A stretch of 64,000 nt of DNA from Micropterus salmoides (GCF_014851395.1 NW_024044348.1:22726890-22790889); one strand, 5' to 3'. Shown: positions 12,128 through 22,455, numbered from the stretch's first letter. Notes: generated from the letters alone by a model not told the origin. A program made the numbers and translations.

Positions 12128-12478
12128 TCATCGGTAGAGGGCTCCGCCTGCGCTTATAAAACTAGGGTTACCATATCGTAACCTTTGTTCTATCTCACAC
12201 AGGCTCCGCCCTCTGCTGGACTCTATGGGTACAGTGGGTGGAGCCCGATGACTGACCCTAGCCGCAACAAGCCAAAGTCCACCACACCAACCCCGACAAG
12301 CCCTGACCACCACTTCACCTAGTGACAGAATGGTGGGACACCCCTGAGAAGGTCGCTGGACCAATAGGGGCTTGGCCTGACCATTAACACCTGGACTGCC
12401 CTGACTTCTCACTGGAACGTCAGGCTCTGCCAGTGTATGTTCCCCCTCTACACCCAGTAGTCACTAGATCCTCACTTT
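12128..12478 (-). mobile_element. Probable 3' end of DIRS-like element
   Basis: This GC-richer sequence directly follows the recombinase remnant on the minus strand and precedes the drop back to AT-rich DNA. It contains GGCTCCGCC words at both 12140 and 12200. I infer that it is the 3' non-coding end of the DIRS-like element; a terminal repeat was not proven. Confidence 0.4.
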
Positions 12479-13366
12479 TCAGATCCTAGGTCGCACTTGC
12501 GAGCTGGATCCCGAGAAGGAGCCCGACATATCCAAGAGATAGAAACGTACAAACGGGCACAGTAAGGACCAAGATGCCATTGTGCAGATCTCTTCGACAC
12601 ACACCCCGCTGAAAAAGAGGTCGTAGACACTTCCACACTTCTGAGTGGAATGTGCACGCACCGCTAAGGGTGGGTCTGTTCCCGCCCGTGTCCAGGCTTG
12701 GGAGATTCACTCACAAAGCCAGCTGGCCAGGCTCTTCTTGGACAGAGCACTGAAACAGACGAACAGCTGACCAGTGCATCGAATGGGGGCTGTGTGCTCT
12801 ACATAGGACGTTAGCCTAGCACACATGGACACAATAGATGCACTCTCACCTCCCTGCACCCTAAGTGGGGTAGTTGGGTAGAAAGCATCAAGGTTTATTG
12901 TCCTGGACCTGAACATGCTCCTTATGTTCTTAAGAACAAAGGAGGTGTGTTGTCTCAATCTGGCTGCACTGTGGACACCAAGAACCAGCATGCAGCTGAG
13001 GTGAACCGACAGGCACACAGCTCACTCACCTTCTTAGCAGAGGTGAGAGCAAGGCACAGCGCTGTTCAAAAGATAGCAGGACTGCTCCAGGGGCTCATAA
13101 GGTGCAGATATTAGAGCCACCAACACAAGCAGCAAGTCCTACTGAGGCGCTGAGAGACATGACACCGGTCGCTGTCTTCTCACACCCTGCAGAAAGCGCA
13201 TCACGAGGGAGTGGGTGAAGACTGTCGTGTCACCAAACCCCCTGTAACAGGAGAGATAGCTGCAGCGCGACAGCCCCTTCTCCATCAGACCTTGCAAGAA
13301 AGAGTGAGAGACCTCCAGAATCGCAGGTCCTCCTGCACTAGAGTTGAAAGGGGGGGGGGTCACCAT
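12479..13366 (-). pseudogene. DIRS-type tyrosine recombinase (decayed)
   Basis: Minus-strand pieces in several frames line up with the tyrosine recombinase (YR) that DIRS retrotransposons use to integrate circular DNA. In order they are an N-terminal block ending HSLVMRFLQGVRRQRP (13139-13366), a Box I block LALTSAKKVSEL (about 13040-13080), a block with GQLFVCFSALSKK (12707-12830), and a C-terminal block with RAHSTQK and FVRFYLLDMSGS (12479-12661). Relative to the family pattern, Box I reads KK where KR is expected and the H-x-x-R motif reads HSTQ, so both catalytic arginines are gone. The tyrosine in RFY remains. Frameshifts separate the blocks. The family assignment is confident; activity is excluded. 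Confidence 0.8.
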
Positions 13367-13423
13367 GCATCACCTTTGCCTCTTGAGGTCCAGATGCAGG
13401 CTGGCAAACCAACATTGTAGCCG

Positions 13424-14339
13424 TCACATGTGCAGCAAGCCCAGAGGTAGCACCTGATGGACTACTGCCATGAGGCCCATCAGCAGCATCACTGAAAGCG
13501 CTGCTGCAACTGTCCCCTGCCGCAGCCTGTGGACCACCAAGCGACGCGCACAGATACGCTCTTGGAGTGTTGTAGTTGAGCACAATCCCAGATACTCAGT
13601 TCGCTGCAGCGGCTGGGGGGAGCTCTCTTCCCAATTGATCGCAACCCCAGGCTGTTGCAAAATCAACTGGGCTGTGTGGAGATCAGTCAAGGCTTCAATC
13701 TCTCCATGACCATGAGGTCGTGAGTAGAAAGGAACCCTCATGCCCTTCTCGCACAACGATTGCAGTGTGATGCATCTGCTGAGTGTGTGGGGGGCTAGCG
13801 AGTAGTTGACGGGGAGCCTAATGTATTTGTAGGCTACTCCCCTTAGAGGAGAAGCCTAGAAATTCCCTGTTACTGTGTCACTTGGACATGAAATAGGCTT
13901 CTTTCAGGTCGATGGCTGTAAACCAGTTGCCGGGCTGCACTGGCTCCAGCATTCTCCTGATCATCAGCATGTGGAAATGCCCTCTTGTCCATTATGCTGG
14001 TTCAGGTGGCCGAGATCCAGAATGGCTCAGAAGACTCTCGTCTTTTTGGGGACCAAAAACTACATGGTGAAAGACCTCTGTGCATGTCATGCGCAGAGAT
14101 GCCCTAAGATAGCCTGCTTCAGCAGAAGTTTGCTGGATCTGGGCGGCCAGGAAGTCCACATCCTCTTGAGAGGATAGACTGGCTTCCATTATGTCCAGGA
14201 AAACTGGTGGTATGCAGCAGAACTGAAGAGAGTAGCCTCGTCTCAGAATGCTGTCCACCCAGCTTGTCAGCATGCAGCGGCATCGCCATTCTGCATGAAT
14301 ATGTGTACACGTGAACAACGCATCTTCGGCACCCTCCAC
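13424..14339 (-). pseudogene. DIRS-type reverse transcriptase (decayed)
   Basis: On the minus strand, 14339-13992 carries the pre-fingers region (W-x5-RRGYSLQF and following). About 13880-13990 carries motif A as NWFTAIDLKEAYF with its catalytic Asp. 13756-13424 carries the connection region, with INWEESS, an RTEYLGL-like block and VLPLGLLHM. All fit DIRS-group reverse transcriptases. The Y-x-D-D active-site tetrad expected around 13720-13735 cannot be read in any single frame: one frame gives YSRPHG, the next LLTTSW. RNase H, which normally follows, is missing, and the recombinase block begins within about 60 bp. The element is inactive and internally deleted. Confidence 0.8.
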
Positions 14340-14720
14340 CGCTTTCCATAAATGGAAGTTTAGCCCGAGGGGGGGGGCTCGACGTCCAGGTCCTACTACC
14401 GTCTCGCTCGGATGCCACTAGGAGAGTGACGTCAGACATGGGCTTCTGTCCCAGTGGTTTGAATAGCGCAGCAAAGGCCCTCCCACTGTCTCTCTCAAGC
14501 TTAGCAAGTAGTGTGGGCCGTAGGTCGGCTCATTAGCTTAGCATCAGTGAACGTGCAGTGTTGTGGAGACTGAAGTGCGTCACGCACCGAGCTGAAGATG
14601 GAGGGGGTTCGGTGGGGAGGAGAATGCTCTTTATGAATGTACTGTATTTAATCAGTTGAACGGAGGGAGGAAGTCTGGTGGTATGCATCAGCCTCTGTCC
14701 CTCTGTCACCCTTCTTTTTA
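14340..14720 (-). mobile_element. Upstream part of DIRS-like element
   Basis: The sequence just upstream of the reverse transcriptase on the minus strand is GC-rich and continuous with it. A 106-codon minus frame (14119-14439) overlaps the RT in another frame. No gag motif is recognisable, so this part is assigned by position only. Confidence 0.35.
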
Positions 14721-14779
14721 TTTACTTTTTTATTTTTTTTAAATAAATAAGGGTTAGACTTTTTCCAACCTTTTTCCAA

Positions 14780-14930
14780 GGGCTGCAATCGAAAAAGGCC
14801 GTGGTGTCCTTGAATGCACCATGGGCCATTTTCAAAAGGATGAACTGGCCGTGGTGTCTATGAATGCACCACGGCCGGAGTTGGAAAAGGCCGACCGGGC
14901 CTTGAACGCACCACAGTCGGTGTGACTGTG
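14780..14930. repeat. Short tandem repeats, about 55-60 bp period
   Basis: GGCCGTGGTGTCCTTGAATG, GGCCGTGGTGTCTATGAATG and GGGCCTTGAACG mark three successive diverged units, each followed by GCACCA and a TTGGAAAAGG-like or TTTCAAAAGG-like spacer. They may be part of the 5' untranslated region of the DIRS-like element. Confidence 0.65.
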
Positions 14931-15200
14931 GTTGACAAGTCACCTGGTGTTGACGTCAGCCTCAAGCTCACAGCTTCCCTGTGAAGCAGTGGCCGGTAGA
15001 CAACCTCGCCTGCTGCAACAGGCGCTACGAAGAAACGAAAGCAACCGAAGCAGTGAGTGATCTCTTTCGTCCCGCTATACCGAGAGAGACCTGACTTTGG
15101 CTGTCTCTCTCGGATTAGCCTAGCTGCGCTGTGACTGCTCGGCGAAAGAGATGTCGGCAGGGCAGCGTGTCTGTTTATGTAACAGGCTTTCACCGCCGCT

Positions 15201-15690
15201 GAGCTAGCAACGCGCGCGTGCGAGTCCTCGTGGGCGCGCTGGGAATGCAGCGCCACAGTACATTGCTGCATTGTCCAGTTTCCACGGTAAGAACAGCTCG
15301 TTTCTCGGCTGTCACGTTGTGGAAGTGGACCTGGCGGTCAGGCTAGTGAAGTGGATGCCCGGGCCTCACTCAGCCTCTCACTCGGTTCTGACCGGGAGGG
15401 TGACGTGGGCCGCGGGGTGAACCGTTAGCTTAGCGTCAGTGAGCTAGCAATGTGCCCATGCGAGTCCTCGTGGGCGTGCTTGGAATGCAGCGCTACAGTA
15501 GACTGCTGCATTCCACAGTAAGAACAGCTCGTTTCGTGGCTGTCACGTCGTGGAAGCAGACTTTTATGGCCACGCGGACTCGGCGGTCAGGCTAGCTAAG
15601 TGGACGCCCGGGCCTCACCCACCGTCTCACTCGGTTCTGACCGGGAGAGCGGCGTGGGCCACGGGGCGAACTGTTAGCTTAGCATTGGGG
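15201..15690. repeat. Two-copy tandem repeat, 240-bp period
   Basis: GAGCTAGCAA starts at 15201 and again at 15441. The following GCGAGTCCTCGTGGGCG, AAGAACAGCTCGTTTC, GTGGAAG, GGCGGTCAGGCTAG, CCCGGGCCTCAC and GGTTCTGACCGGGAG blocks recur in the same order. The second copy has an extra stretch of about 20 bp near 15565. A partial third trace with TTAGCTTAGCATCAGTGA lies near 14535. The composition is CpG-rich compared with flanking DNA, suggesting a promoter-like or LTR/ITR-like region of a retroelement. Confidence 0.8.
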
Positions 15691-15990
15691 TTCGGTGGTA
15701 GGTAATTAGCACTTCTAAGAATGTAATATGTTTCTAATAAACATTTTAACATTCACAGGCATCACCACAGTGTACACACAAGCAGCACATGTTAGAACAG
15801 TGGCTTCATGAACACAAGGCCGCAGGGCGAACCCCAGGAATTAACGTTAGCTCTTTGATGAGAGAAGTTAACTTAGCTCTTTGAGGAATGTAATTAACAT
15901 GTTTTGCTCAAAACTGTTTCCACATTCTCAAAAGCCTTACCATAGTTTTACACAAGCAGCACATGTAAAACAATGGCGTCTCATCAGACG
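15690..15990. repeat. Diverged tandem pair, about 150 bp
   Basis: Two successive segments share GAATGTAAT, ACATT(T/C)T and, most clearly, ACACAAGCAGCACATGT (near 15780 and 15950). They extend the tandem-repeat field at 15201-15690. Confidence 0.55.
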
Positions 15991-17127
15991 GGGGATTGTG
16001 GCGGCGTCAGCAGGCCTCTCTCCCTCCATAACGGTCACTTGGCCAGTCGCTCCCTTCCCCAGCCACAGGTCGGCTGGCGGGAGGGCCTGGACTTGTCCGG
16101 GCAGGATATGGGGCACCTCGCCCGGGTGCAAAGATAATTTTCTATAAGTGGCGACTCCATCCGTGGAGGTGGTGAATTCAGTGAGCAGTTCGCGTTTGCT
16201 GAAGAAAAAAGGATGCTGAGGCAGAACAGTGCTCTGTGCTTTTCTCACACATATGGTCGCCGTGGTTCCACTCAGAAAAAAACACCTACAAATATATTTT
16301 CTTAGTTGAATGAAGCATAGGCCTACAGATAAAGCAAAGAATATTACCTGTGGATGGTGAATGGGTGATCCACTCTCTGTAAACTTTTCCCCATTTGGGA
16401 CTTAACAACACTGCAGATCATTACTGAGGGAGCCCACCACACCGCCCAAACCATATCACAGGCTGAGGCTGTATATTTCCACTATCGGCGCAACCATCTT
16501 CGTTGATTGCCCCGCGCAACACTGGGTCAGACAGTTGATAAATCCACCGTGCGCTGCTGCTGCTGCTGCTACAGCTAGCCTCAGGTTGTGCTGCGCTCAC
16601 AGACCGTATGGCTGCGCTGCTAGCCTGGGCTTGATGTTACGGTGTGCTGCTAACATGAGCCTCCTCCGGTCCCTGGTTAGCTTGCTCATCATCTTCGATC
16701 TTCTACAACTTCTTCACCCTGGTTCTCAAACTGGCTCCCTTTGAATAGATGGAACATGTCTCAGTGAAAATGCCTCCCACTCCTGTTCTGTTTCGTCTGT
16801 GTTTACTACAATCTTCTCTCACTCATTTTAACTACTACAAATTCTCCCACAGTCCGCTCGATTCAGTGCTGGGTTATTTGATGACCAATGTTAGGGGCGG
16901 GTTGTCACGTGCTTTCGACACTTACGGTTGACCAATAATATAAATCCGTTTAGGTAAAAAAAATATCAAAGTGCTTTTTATTGGTTATACATGATGTCAA
17001 TATCTAAAATGTAAACAATAAAAAAGGAAAAAGAAGAAAAACATTTTTTCTTCCCCTTGCTTGGGCCCCAAGTGCGCATGGGCGCCTGGGCCCGTGCCCA
17101 GAATGCCCATTGGATAATCTGGCTATG
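15991..17127. other. Interior of 6.7-kb hAT, right part
   Basis: No recognisable domain is present. A minus frame of 103 codons (15937-16248) and a plus frame of 69 codons with a GCT run (16535-16744) have no known motif. The terminal 90 bp carries the GGGCCC words of the hAT end. Confidence 0.4.
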
Positions 17128-17224
17128 CCTGCGGCCCAGTCTCCGAAGGGAAGGGATCATGCTTTGCTTCAGTATGTCACTGTACATGTTGGGATTCATT
17201 GTTCCCTCAATGAACTCTAGCTCC
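17128..17224 (-). pseudogene. Tc1 transposase, displaced middle segment
   Basis: On the minus strand this reads a Tc1 transposase segment beginning near ELEFIEGTMNPNMYSDILK and ending at SLRRLGRR, exactly where the 10134-10435 piece resumes. The 8-bp CCTGCGGC at 17128-17135 is the second target duplication. Beyond 17224 the Tc1 match stops without a terminal repeat, so the N-terminal half of the transposase and the second TIR have been deleted. Confidence 0.88.
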
Positions 17225-17234
17225 TTTTTAGCTC

Positions 17235-17472
17235 CTCCAGTCTCCTTTGTTCGTTCTGCATACTCCGGTAGACTCCAGTCAGCTGATTGTTTTGTTTTGT
17301 TGTGCCGCAGTGTTGTTAATAGGGGTGTTGCAGAGCGCCCTCTGGTGGGCAAACTACTATTTATTTATTTTAATTGTCATTAATCGGCTGTTACAAACGC
17401 CAATAACAATTTAAGTGCAATTAGTTCATTTTGGCCCATAATATCGCCGGCCAATAAATCCGTCTGGCTTTA
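17235..17472. mobile_element. Right shell of the outer hAT element
   Basis: The segment runs into a terminus resembling AATAAATCCGTCTGGCTTTA, the decayed form of the fish hAT end ATATCGGTCGGGCTCTA. It is homologous, in inverse orientation, to 10572-10812. With 9276-9424 it may frame the whole insertion stack. Confidence 0.5.
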
Positions 17473-18657
17473 ATAACGATCTCCATTTTGTAGTTTGAAT
17501 CCATTATATTATTATGTATTCCAGTGCTTCATTTGTAAACCAGGATGTCCTGGAACACAGGTCAGGCGGGTCAGGGGGAGAGAAAAAGTTGCATCAAAAA
17601 TCCACAGTGCTTGGAACACATTGGGCAATGCCTCAATGCTAGCTGTTAAAACTAAACTGTCATCACAAACAAATCATTATTTATTTACATTTATTAATCA
17701 GTGCGTTCACAAAATCACTCAAAATCAGCAGGGGAGAGACTTAGAAACAGCTGCTTACGGTTTGCAGCTCTCTCTCTCTTTTTGACTGTCCCTTCACTTC
17801 CCTGTTGTGTGACGTGTTGCCATTATACAGTGCATCTACTAGTAGGGATATATGGCTTGCAATCCCCCATTTATTGGCATTAATCGTCATCATCATACTC
17901 ATCACCATCCTAATCAATCATCAACACTACACAGCAGAACATAGTAATAACAAACATGTGCTTAACTTACTCTTTATTTGTCCAAATCAGCCCACAAAGC
18001 ATCCATAGAGCCCTCTGCTTCCTTTTCCCTGCTTCTTAATTTACTCCTAGCTGTGCAGCTATTATCGCCAAATTTGATTGCCTTTTTGACATTGTATCAG
18101 TTTCCTCCTTGTTGCTGAGGGTATCCTAATTCAAATCGCAGTAATATTAGCTCAGATGATGTGCACAAAACTCACATGCTTCAGGCATCACCTGACCTCT
18201 TTCTCTTTTTATAAAGAAAAATCTAATTTGAAATGCATCCAAAGTAGGCAAACAAGCGATTTGTAAGTAATTCTAATTGCAAATAAAAGCATGACAGAAC
18301 AGATATCATTAAAAATAAAATTAAAAATATTTTACACGGTTTAATTGGCTAAAGCAGTGTGTTTTCTGGTGATGTCACTTTGTATTGCAGATAATCTTTT
18401 GTCAGGTTCAACTTTTTTCACCAGGCAACCCTAGGTTTTTTTCCAAAGCCCCCTGCGTTTACTCCCTCACTGTTTCAGTGAACTGGTCTCACTGAAATGA
18501 ATGAAAGAACTGCGTTCTCTCACATCTAATTTTAGTAAAAACGCCTTTTACAGCTTTTGGCACTTTTGGCTTTGTACTGAACTCCAAACATTAGAGATAA
18601 TATTCACAATTTACATTGTATTTATGTCATTCTGGTATTTTTAAATTAATTCTTTAT
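17473..18657. other. Unannotated AT-rich DNA
   Basis: No gene or complete element was seen. Short frames at 17495-18008 show no motif. Confidence 0.45.
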
Positions 18658-18975
18658 TAGAGATGCAGCAATTGCATTTTTCCTGTCCGAGTCAGTTTTT
18701 TTTAAAGGTCAATTTGGATTTTGGCTGATTCAGATTTTCTTTTTTTCTAAGAACTATAATTACAAACATTTTTGTAACTTTTCTTTAAAGTAATGTCTTT
18801 CTTTATTAGGATACTCATTAACACCAGCATAAGCACTGGCAATTCTTACTGGGGTCCATTCAATTGGACTGGCGGAGAATTGGATATGTGCCGCTGATCG
18901 GCCCTGGTCATCGGTCACGGCCGTTAAAACTAAAAACCGCCTGATTCTGGTCCCCACCTGATCGCTGCATCTCTA
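18658..18975. mobile_element. Short hAT MITE, 318 bp
   Basis: The ends are TAGAGATGCAGCAAT and the reverse complement of ATCGCTGCATCTCTA, a 15-bp inverted repeat with one mismatch. The flanking octamers TTCTTTAT and TTCTTTCT agree at 7 of 8, as expected for a slightly aged hAT target duplication. It is non-coding. Confidence 0.82.
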
Positions 18976-19415
18976 TTCTTTCTCAATATCAATGGGAAAC
19001 AAGAATTAAGTCATAAAAGTATTCTGTCATTCAGAAACAAAATATTTTCCCTGGCAGCAGTGACTGTATGAGGAGCAGAGAAAAAACTGAGCTATTCTCA
19101 GTGCTCCCTTTCATGATCCTCCAACTTTCTGTCTTCTGCTGTTTCTGTTACTTGAAATCATTATCTGCTCTGTGTAAGAAGCCTTGAAAATATTCTTGCG
19201 TATTTCACACAGGCTTTACCTTGCGTGTGGTGGGCCCTCACCTGTATAGATGTGGATGTGCTCGTTTTGCTCCTCCTACACTTTTGTCAGTGACAATGAT
19301 CACAAACAGCCAAGCATAGCTAGTCCACACAGCTGGTTCTCTCTTGCCCAGGCAGTAGCAACATAATGGAAATGTTCTGATGTACAGACTGACATGGCTT
19401 TGTCAACACTGTCCA

Positions 19416-19700
19416 GGGGCCTGTACCACGAAGCAGGATTTGAGCTTATCCAGGTAACTTAGTGGAAAACCCTGGGTTTTCAGTACCACGAAGGTGGTTC
19501 GCTTCTTACCGGGGTAGATCGCCATGGTAACTTATGCTGAACGGCTCTCTTATCTGGAACATAACCTGCTCCAGAGCAGGTTATGTTCCAGATAAGAGAT
19601 CAACTCTATGAAAACGCCGCCTAGTGACCAATCAGCTCTCTTGGAAAATGACATCACCATCTGTACGAAATCCCACAGACTGTTTTAGCCTGTAGTCTGC
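19416..19700. mobile_element. DNA transposon end containing a long palindrome
   Basis: The block begins GGGGCCTGTACCACGAAGCA, an end I recognise from a family of fish DNA transposons, probably Harbinger-like, although the superfamily is not certain. TACCACGAAG recurs at about 19481. A near-perfect palindrome lies at 19546-19599. The opposite terminus was not found, so the copy is probably truncated. Confidence 0.5.
19546..19599. repeat. Perfect 26-bp-arm palindrome, 2-nt spacer
   Basis: The left arm (19546-19571) and right arm (19574-19599) are exact reverse complements, separated only by CA. The arm sequence starts TCTCTTATCTGGAACATAAC. A hairpin or cruciform of 26 base pairs could form. 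It lies within the transposon fragment at 19416-19700. Confidence 0.95.
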
Positions 19701-20339
19701 TTTTATGTTAGCTGCGGTGATACAGAGAAACTCTTCTAGGCTAAAGCGACATCATCCTACAGAGACTGATTAAAAGCCTTAGGCTATTGTTGCCTACATG
19801 TTTTTACAGTAGGCTGAGCCTACTTACTGCTCTGAAATGTGTTTAATAGCCTATTTTATTTATTTGCTCCCAGTCCATTTCACACAGCCTGTCGCAGCCT
19901 TTAAAATAAATTGGTTTCATTTTTCTTATTTGAGGTTGAATATTATGAGCAGTTTGGTAGGGATATGATATTTTAGGTTAGTATAGCCTACTACAGAGAC
20001 GGTAGTCATGTTCCGCCCCACCTTTTGTGATGTTGGCGCAGGTAATGAGGTGAGTTTTCAGTAGCTTAAATGTTGAGATTCGGTCTTTCAGCCACTATTT
20101 GAGCACATTTTATGGCATGAATGGATTTTTTGTTTCATTGCTTTATGAAGTTAATTTAGAAAAATGTTTGGAACACTTTTGAGTGTGTTAAATAAATTAA
20201 TCAAATTTTTGAAGTGACGAGAAGTTTTTTAAAGTGAGGTGGAATGACCACTTCTTCAGTGCCCGAGTATTTTATTGTGGAAACGCCGACACAGCCGAGC
20301 TGAAAGATTAAAGCTGATATTTTCATACAGCTCATAAGA
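19701..20339. other. Unannotated DNA, possibly repeat-derived
   Basis: No frame of note is present. It may include the rest of the 19416 element, but no terminus could be placed. Confidence 0.35.
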
Positions 20340-20480
20340 ACACATCAAATCAACGCATTATTATTTGATACCAGTATCAAAAATGCCTCCGATACTGCCG
20401 AAAGTGCTGGCATCGGTATCTGCGAGTACTGGAGTCCAGGCACTGATCCGATACCACGTAATTTATTAGAAATAGGAATC
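20340..20480. mobile_element. hAT-like fragment with GATACC/GGTATC words
   Basis: GATACCAGTATC, CGATACTG, CATCGGTATC and GATCCGATACC words crowd this stretch and match wording of a common fish hAT subterminal region. Exact ends and target duplication were not identified. Confidence 0.4.
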
Positions 20481-20990
20481 TATTTACTGGTTAGCTCAGT
20501 TAGCTCTGACACAGTTCTTCTCTGCCTCTTAAAACAGTCGTGCTGTGCTGCCGTTGGCAGCTGCTGTTTCATAGCGAAGAATTGATCACCTGACCCTATC
20601 TTAAAAGGAGCTAACGTTAGTGCATCATGTCGGCGGTTTGGATTTGCTTTACAGTGGATGTTCCCACCAGTAAGACGGCGACACGTGACGTATGCAAAGA
20701 AGCAATTTCGAGGGGTGGCATGAGTGTTGCAAAAAAACTCCCTCCCCTCTTTTGGCATTATCTGACCTCACCTCCCTTTCTGAGTGAGACTGGTTGATTC
20801 CACTACATGACTAATTTTGTGAAATTCTAAAGAAAAAAAAATGTTGCCTCTTACTCGATGAACATACCAATTCATCCACAATAAATATCAAAAACATGTC
20901 TTAGCAACAAATCAATATTTTATTCAATCATCCTGATGAAGTACATTAGAATAACGACAATAGCAGCTTATCGTAAAATTAATCCAATTT
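20481..20990. other. Unannotated, probably transposon interior
   Basis: A 92-codon minus frame (20480-20758) has no recognised motif. The sequence lies between two hAT-like ends and may be transposon interior. Confidence 0.35.
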
Positions 20991-21620
20991 CTACGTCACT
21001 GAACAGACATTAATTAGGCCACTTTACTTCAAACTTTACATGTTTTTTATTTCAGTATTGAGTAATATGCAGTATGATAATCAAATGTATTTCGCCATCA
21101 GTGTGGGGCAAAGAAAATAACTAAAATGATTCACAGACTGTACAGTCACAGATTGTCTGTACTGTTAGTTTCAGCTGTTTTCTCGCTCATTCGTAGCCGT
21201 TAAATAAACAGAAAATATGAAACGGCCGAACGTTAGTTGACACACGGAGTAACATAACTTTACCATGACGGCAGCGGGGCAAAAATTACTTTTAACATGA
21301 AGGCGATGAAGAAATACTTAAAATACATTTTAACGGACTATGTGACCTCGTGCTGATAATATGCACTGCTTGTGTGGAGACATAAAGTAAACACGATTTG
21401 CGGTGCTGCCGTCAGTGCTCCGGGATACTTTCGCTTCATGTGTTCATGCTGTTTCACATATTTGTGGAGCAGTTGTACTGCAGTGGAGCTATTTCCAGTT
21501 CACAGAGCTCACGGGGCAGCACGTTGTTGAGTGGGGGAATCCCTGCTAACACTTAGATGCACGTAATGCGAATTGACATATTTATGTAATCAATTACGTT
21601 GACGAATCGCTCCAGCCCTA
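20991..21620. mobile_element. hAT-like element, right end at 21620
   Basis: The right end is CAGCCCTA preceded by CGAATCGCTC and a GTAATCAATTACGTTGACG block, matching the fish hAT type TAGGGCTG...CGATTCGTC when reverse-complemented. The left boundary is not resolved and the start given here is approximate. No transposase frame is present. Confidence 0.45.
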
Positions 21621-22455
21621 CTGATTATGTAAAACGACTCTTAATGTCCAGACTCTTGATGTTGAAGAAAATGCTTGTGCTCTTTCTCCTGTACAGATCA
21701 TCTGTCTGTTTCCCTCAGAGTAATTGCTGCAACAGTTTTACAAAATGGCAAAATCCTTGACATTATGTCCTACAATACCTGCAGTGTTTTGCAGTGTGCC
21801 GGTGACCTTAATGATGTGATGTGATAGCAGAAGCCTCCCTCCCAGGCGCTGAATTCCAATTTGTGAGAGAAAGAAGCATAAATTCCATTTTATCTACCCT
21901 TCAGTGGTGTTTCTAACAATAGCAAAAGAGGAGCAAGTTCTCCCTTTGCCTCAGACAAAAACATTACAACAGCATGTCTTTTCTTGTGTTCTTGACTGAC
22001 CTCTCCTTGACCAAAGTAGCAGTTCCAAACTGGCTGCTGCTGTTAACGTTTCACTAGCCTTTTTCATAGCATGATGCGTGTGCTAATGACAAGCCTAGCT
22101 GAAACTGAAACAGTTTGGTAGCACTCCTTCCTCTATTCCAAAATACATTTACGGTGCTTGGATTACTTGATAGCGACATTATAGGCATTTTCTAACTTTC
22201 TTTTGTAGCCATTAATTGGACAAAGACTTCTTGGTAAGCACCTACTGCGTGTAAGTATAATATATACGATGGCCTATCTCAGGCACCTTGTAAAAGCTTG
22301 AATCTTTACATATCCTCCACCCCACATGGAAGATATTGAGTAGAAACTACACCTTCTATGCCCTTTGCATGTCACATTGAGATTTAAACAGAAGTTTCTT
22401 GTGTTTTATGCTGACAAGTTGTTAGTAAAACGAAACAAACTGTTTCCTCTAGGAT
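21621..22455. other. Unannotated DNA
   Basis: No gene, inverted-repeat element or notable tandem repeat was seen. Confidence 0.45.

Larger units (their letters stand above)
10436..17127. mobile_element. 6.7-kb hAT-type element inserted in Tc1
   Basis: The left end CAGAGCCAGATTA and the reverse complement of the right end, CATAGCCAGATTA, match at 12 of 13 bases. Exact 8-bp duplications CCTGCGGC flank the element. The subterminal GGCCCCTGG/GGGCCCAGG words are typical of a fish hAT group whose ends read CAGAGCCGGATTA. I find no hAT transposase domain inside. The interior instead holds a second hAT end (10572-10812), a DIRS-type retroelement remnant and tandem repeats, so the element either captured these or was a later landing site for them. 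Confidence 0.85.

Noticed and set aside
15201..15690. CRISPR array or satellite
   Set aside because: There are only two long units of 240 bp with no unique spacers, in a eukaryotic repeat context.
17057..17383. 108-codon ORF on the plus strand
   Set aside because: It is the antisense shadow of the displaced Tc1 transposase segment and crosses the hAT boundary.
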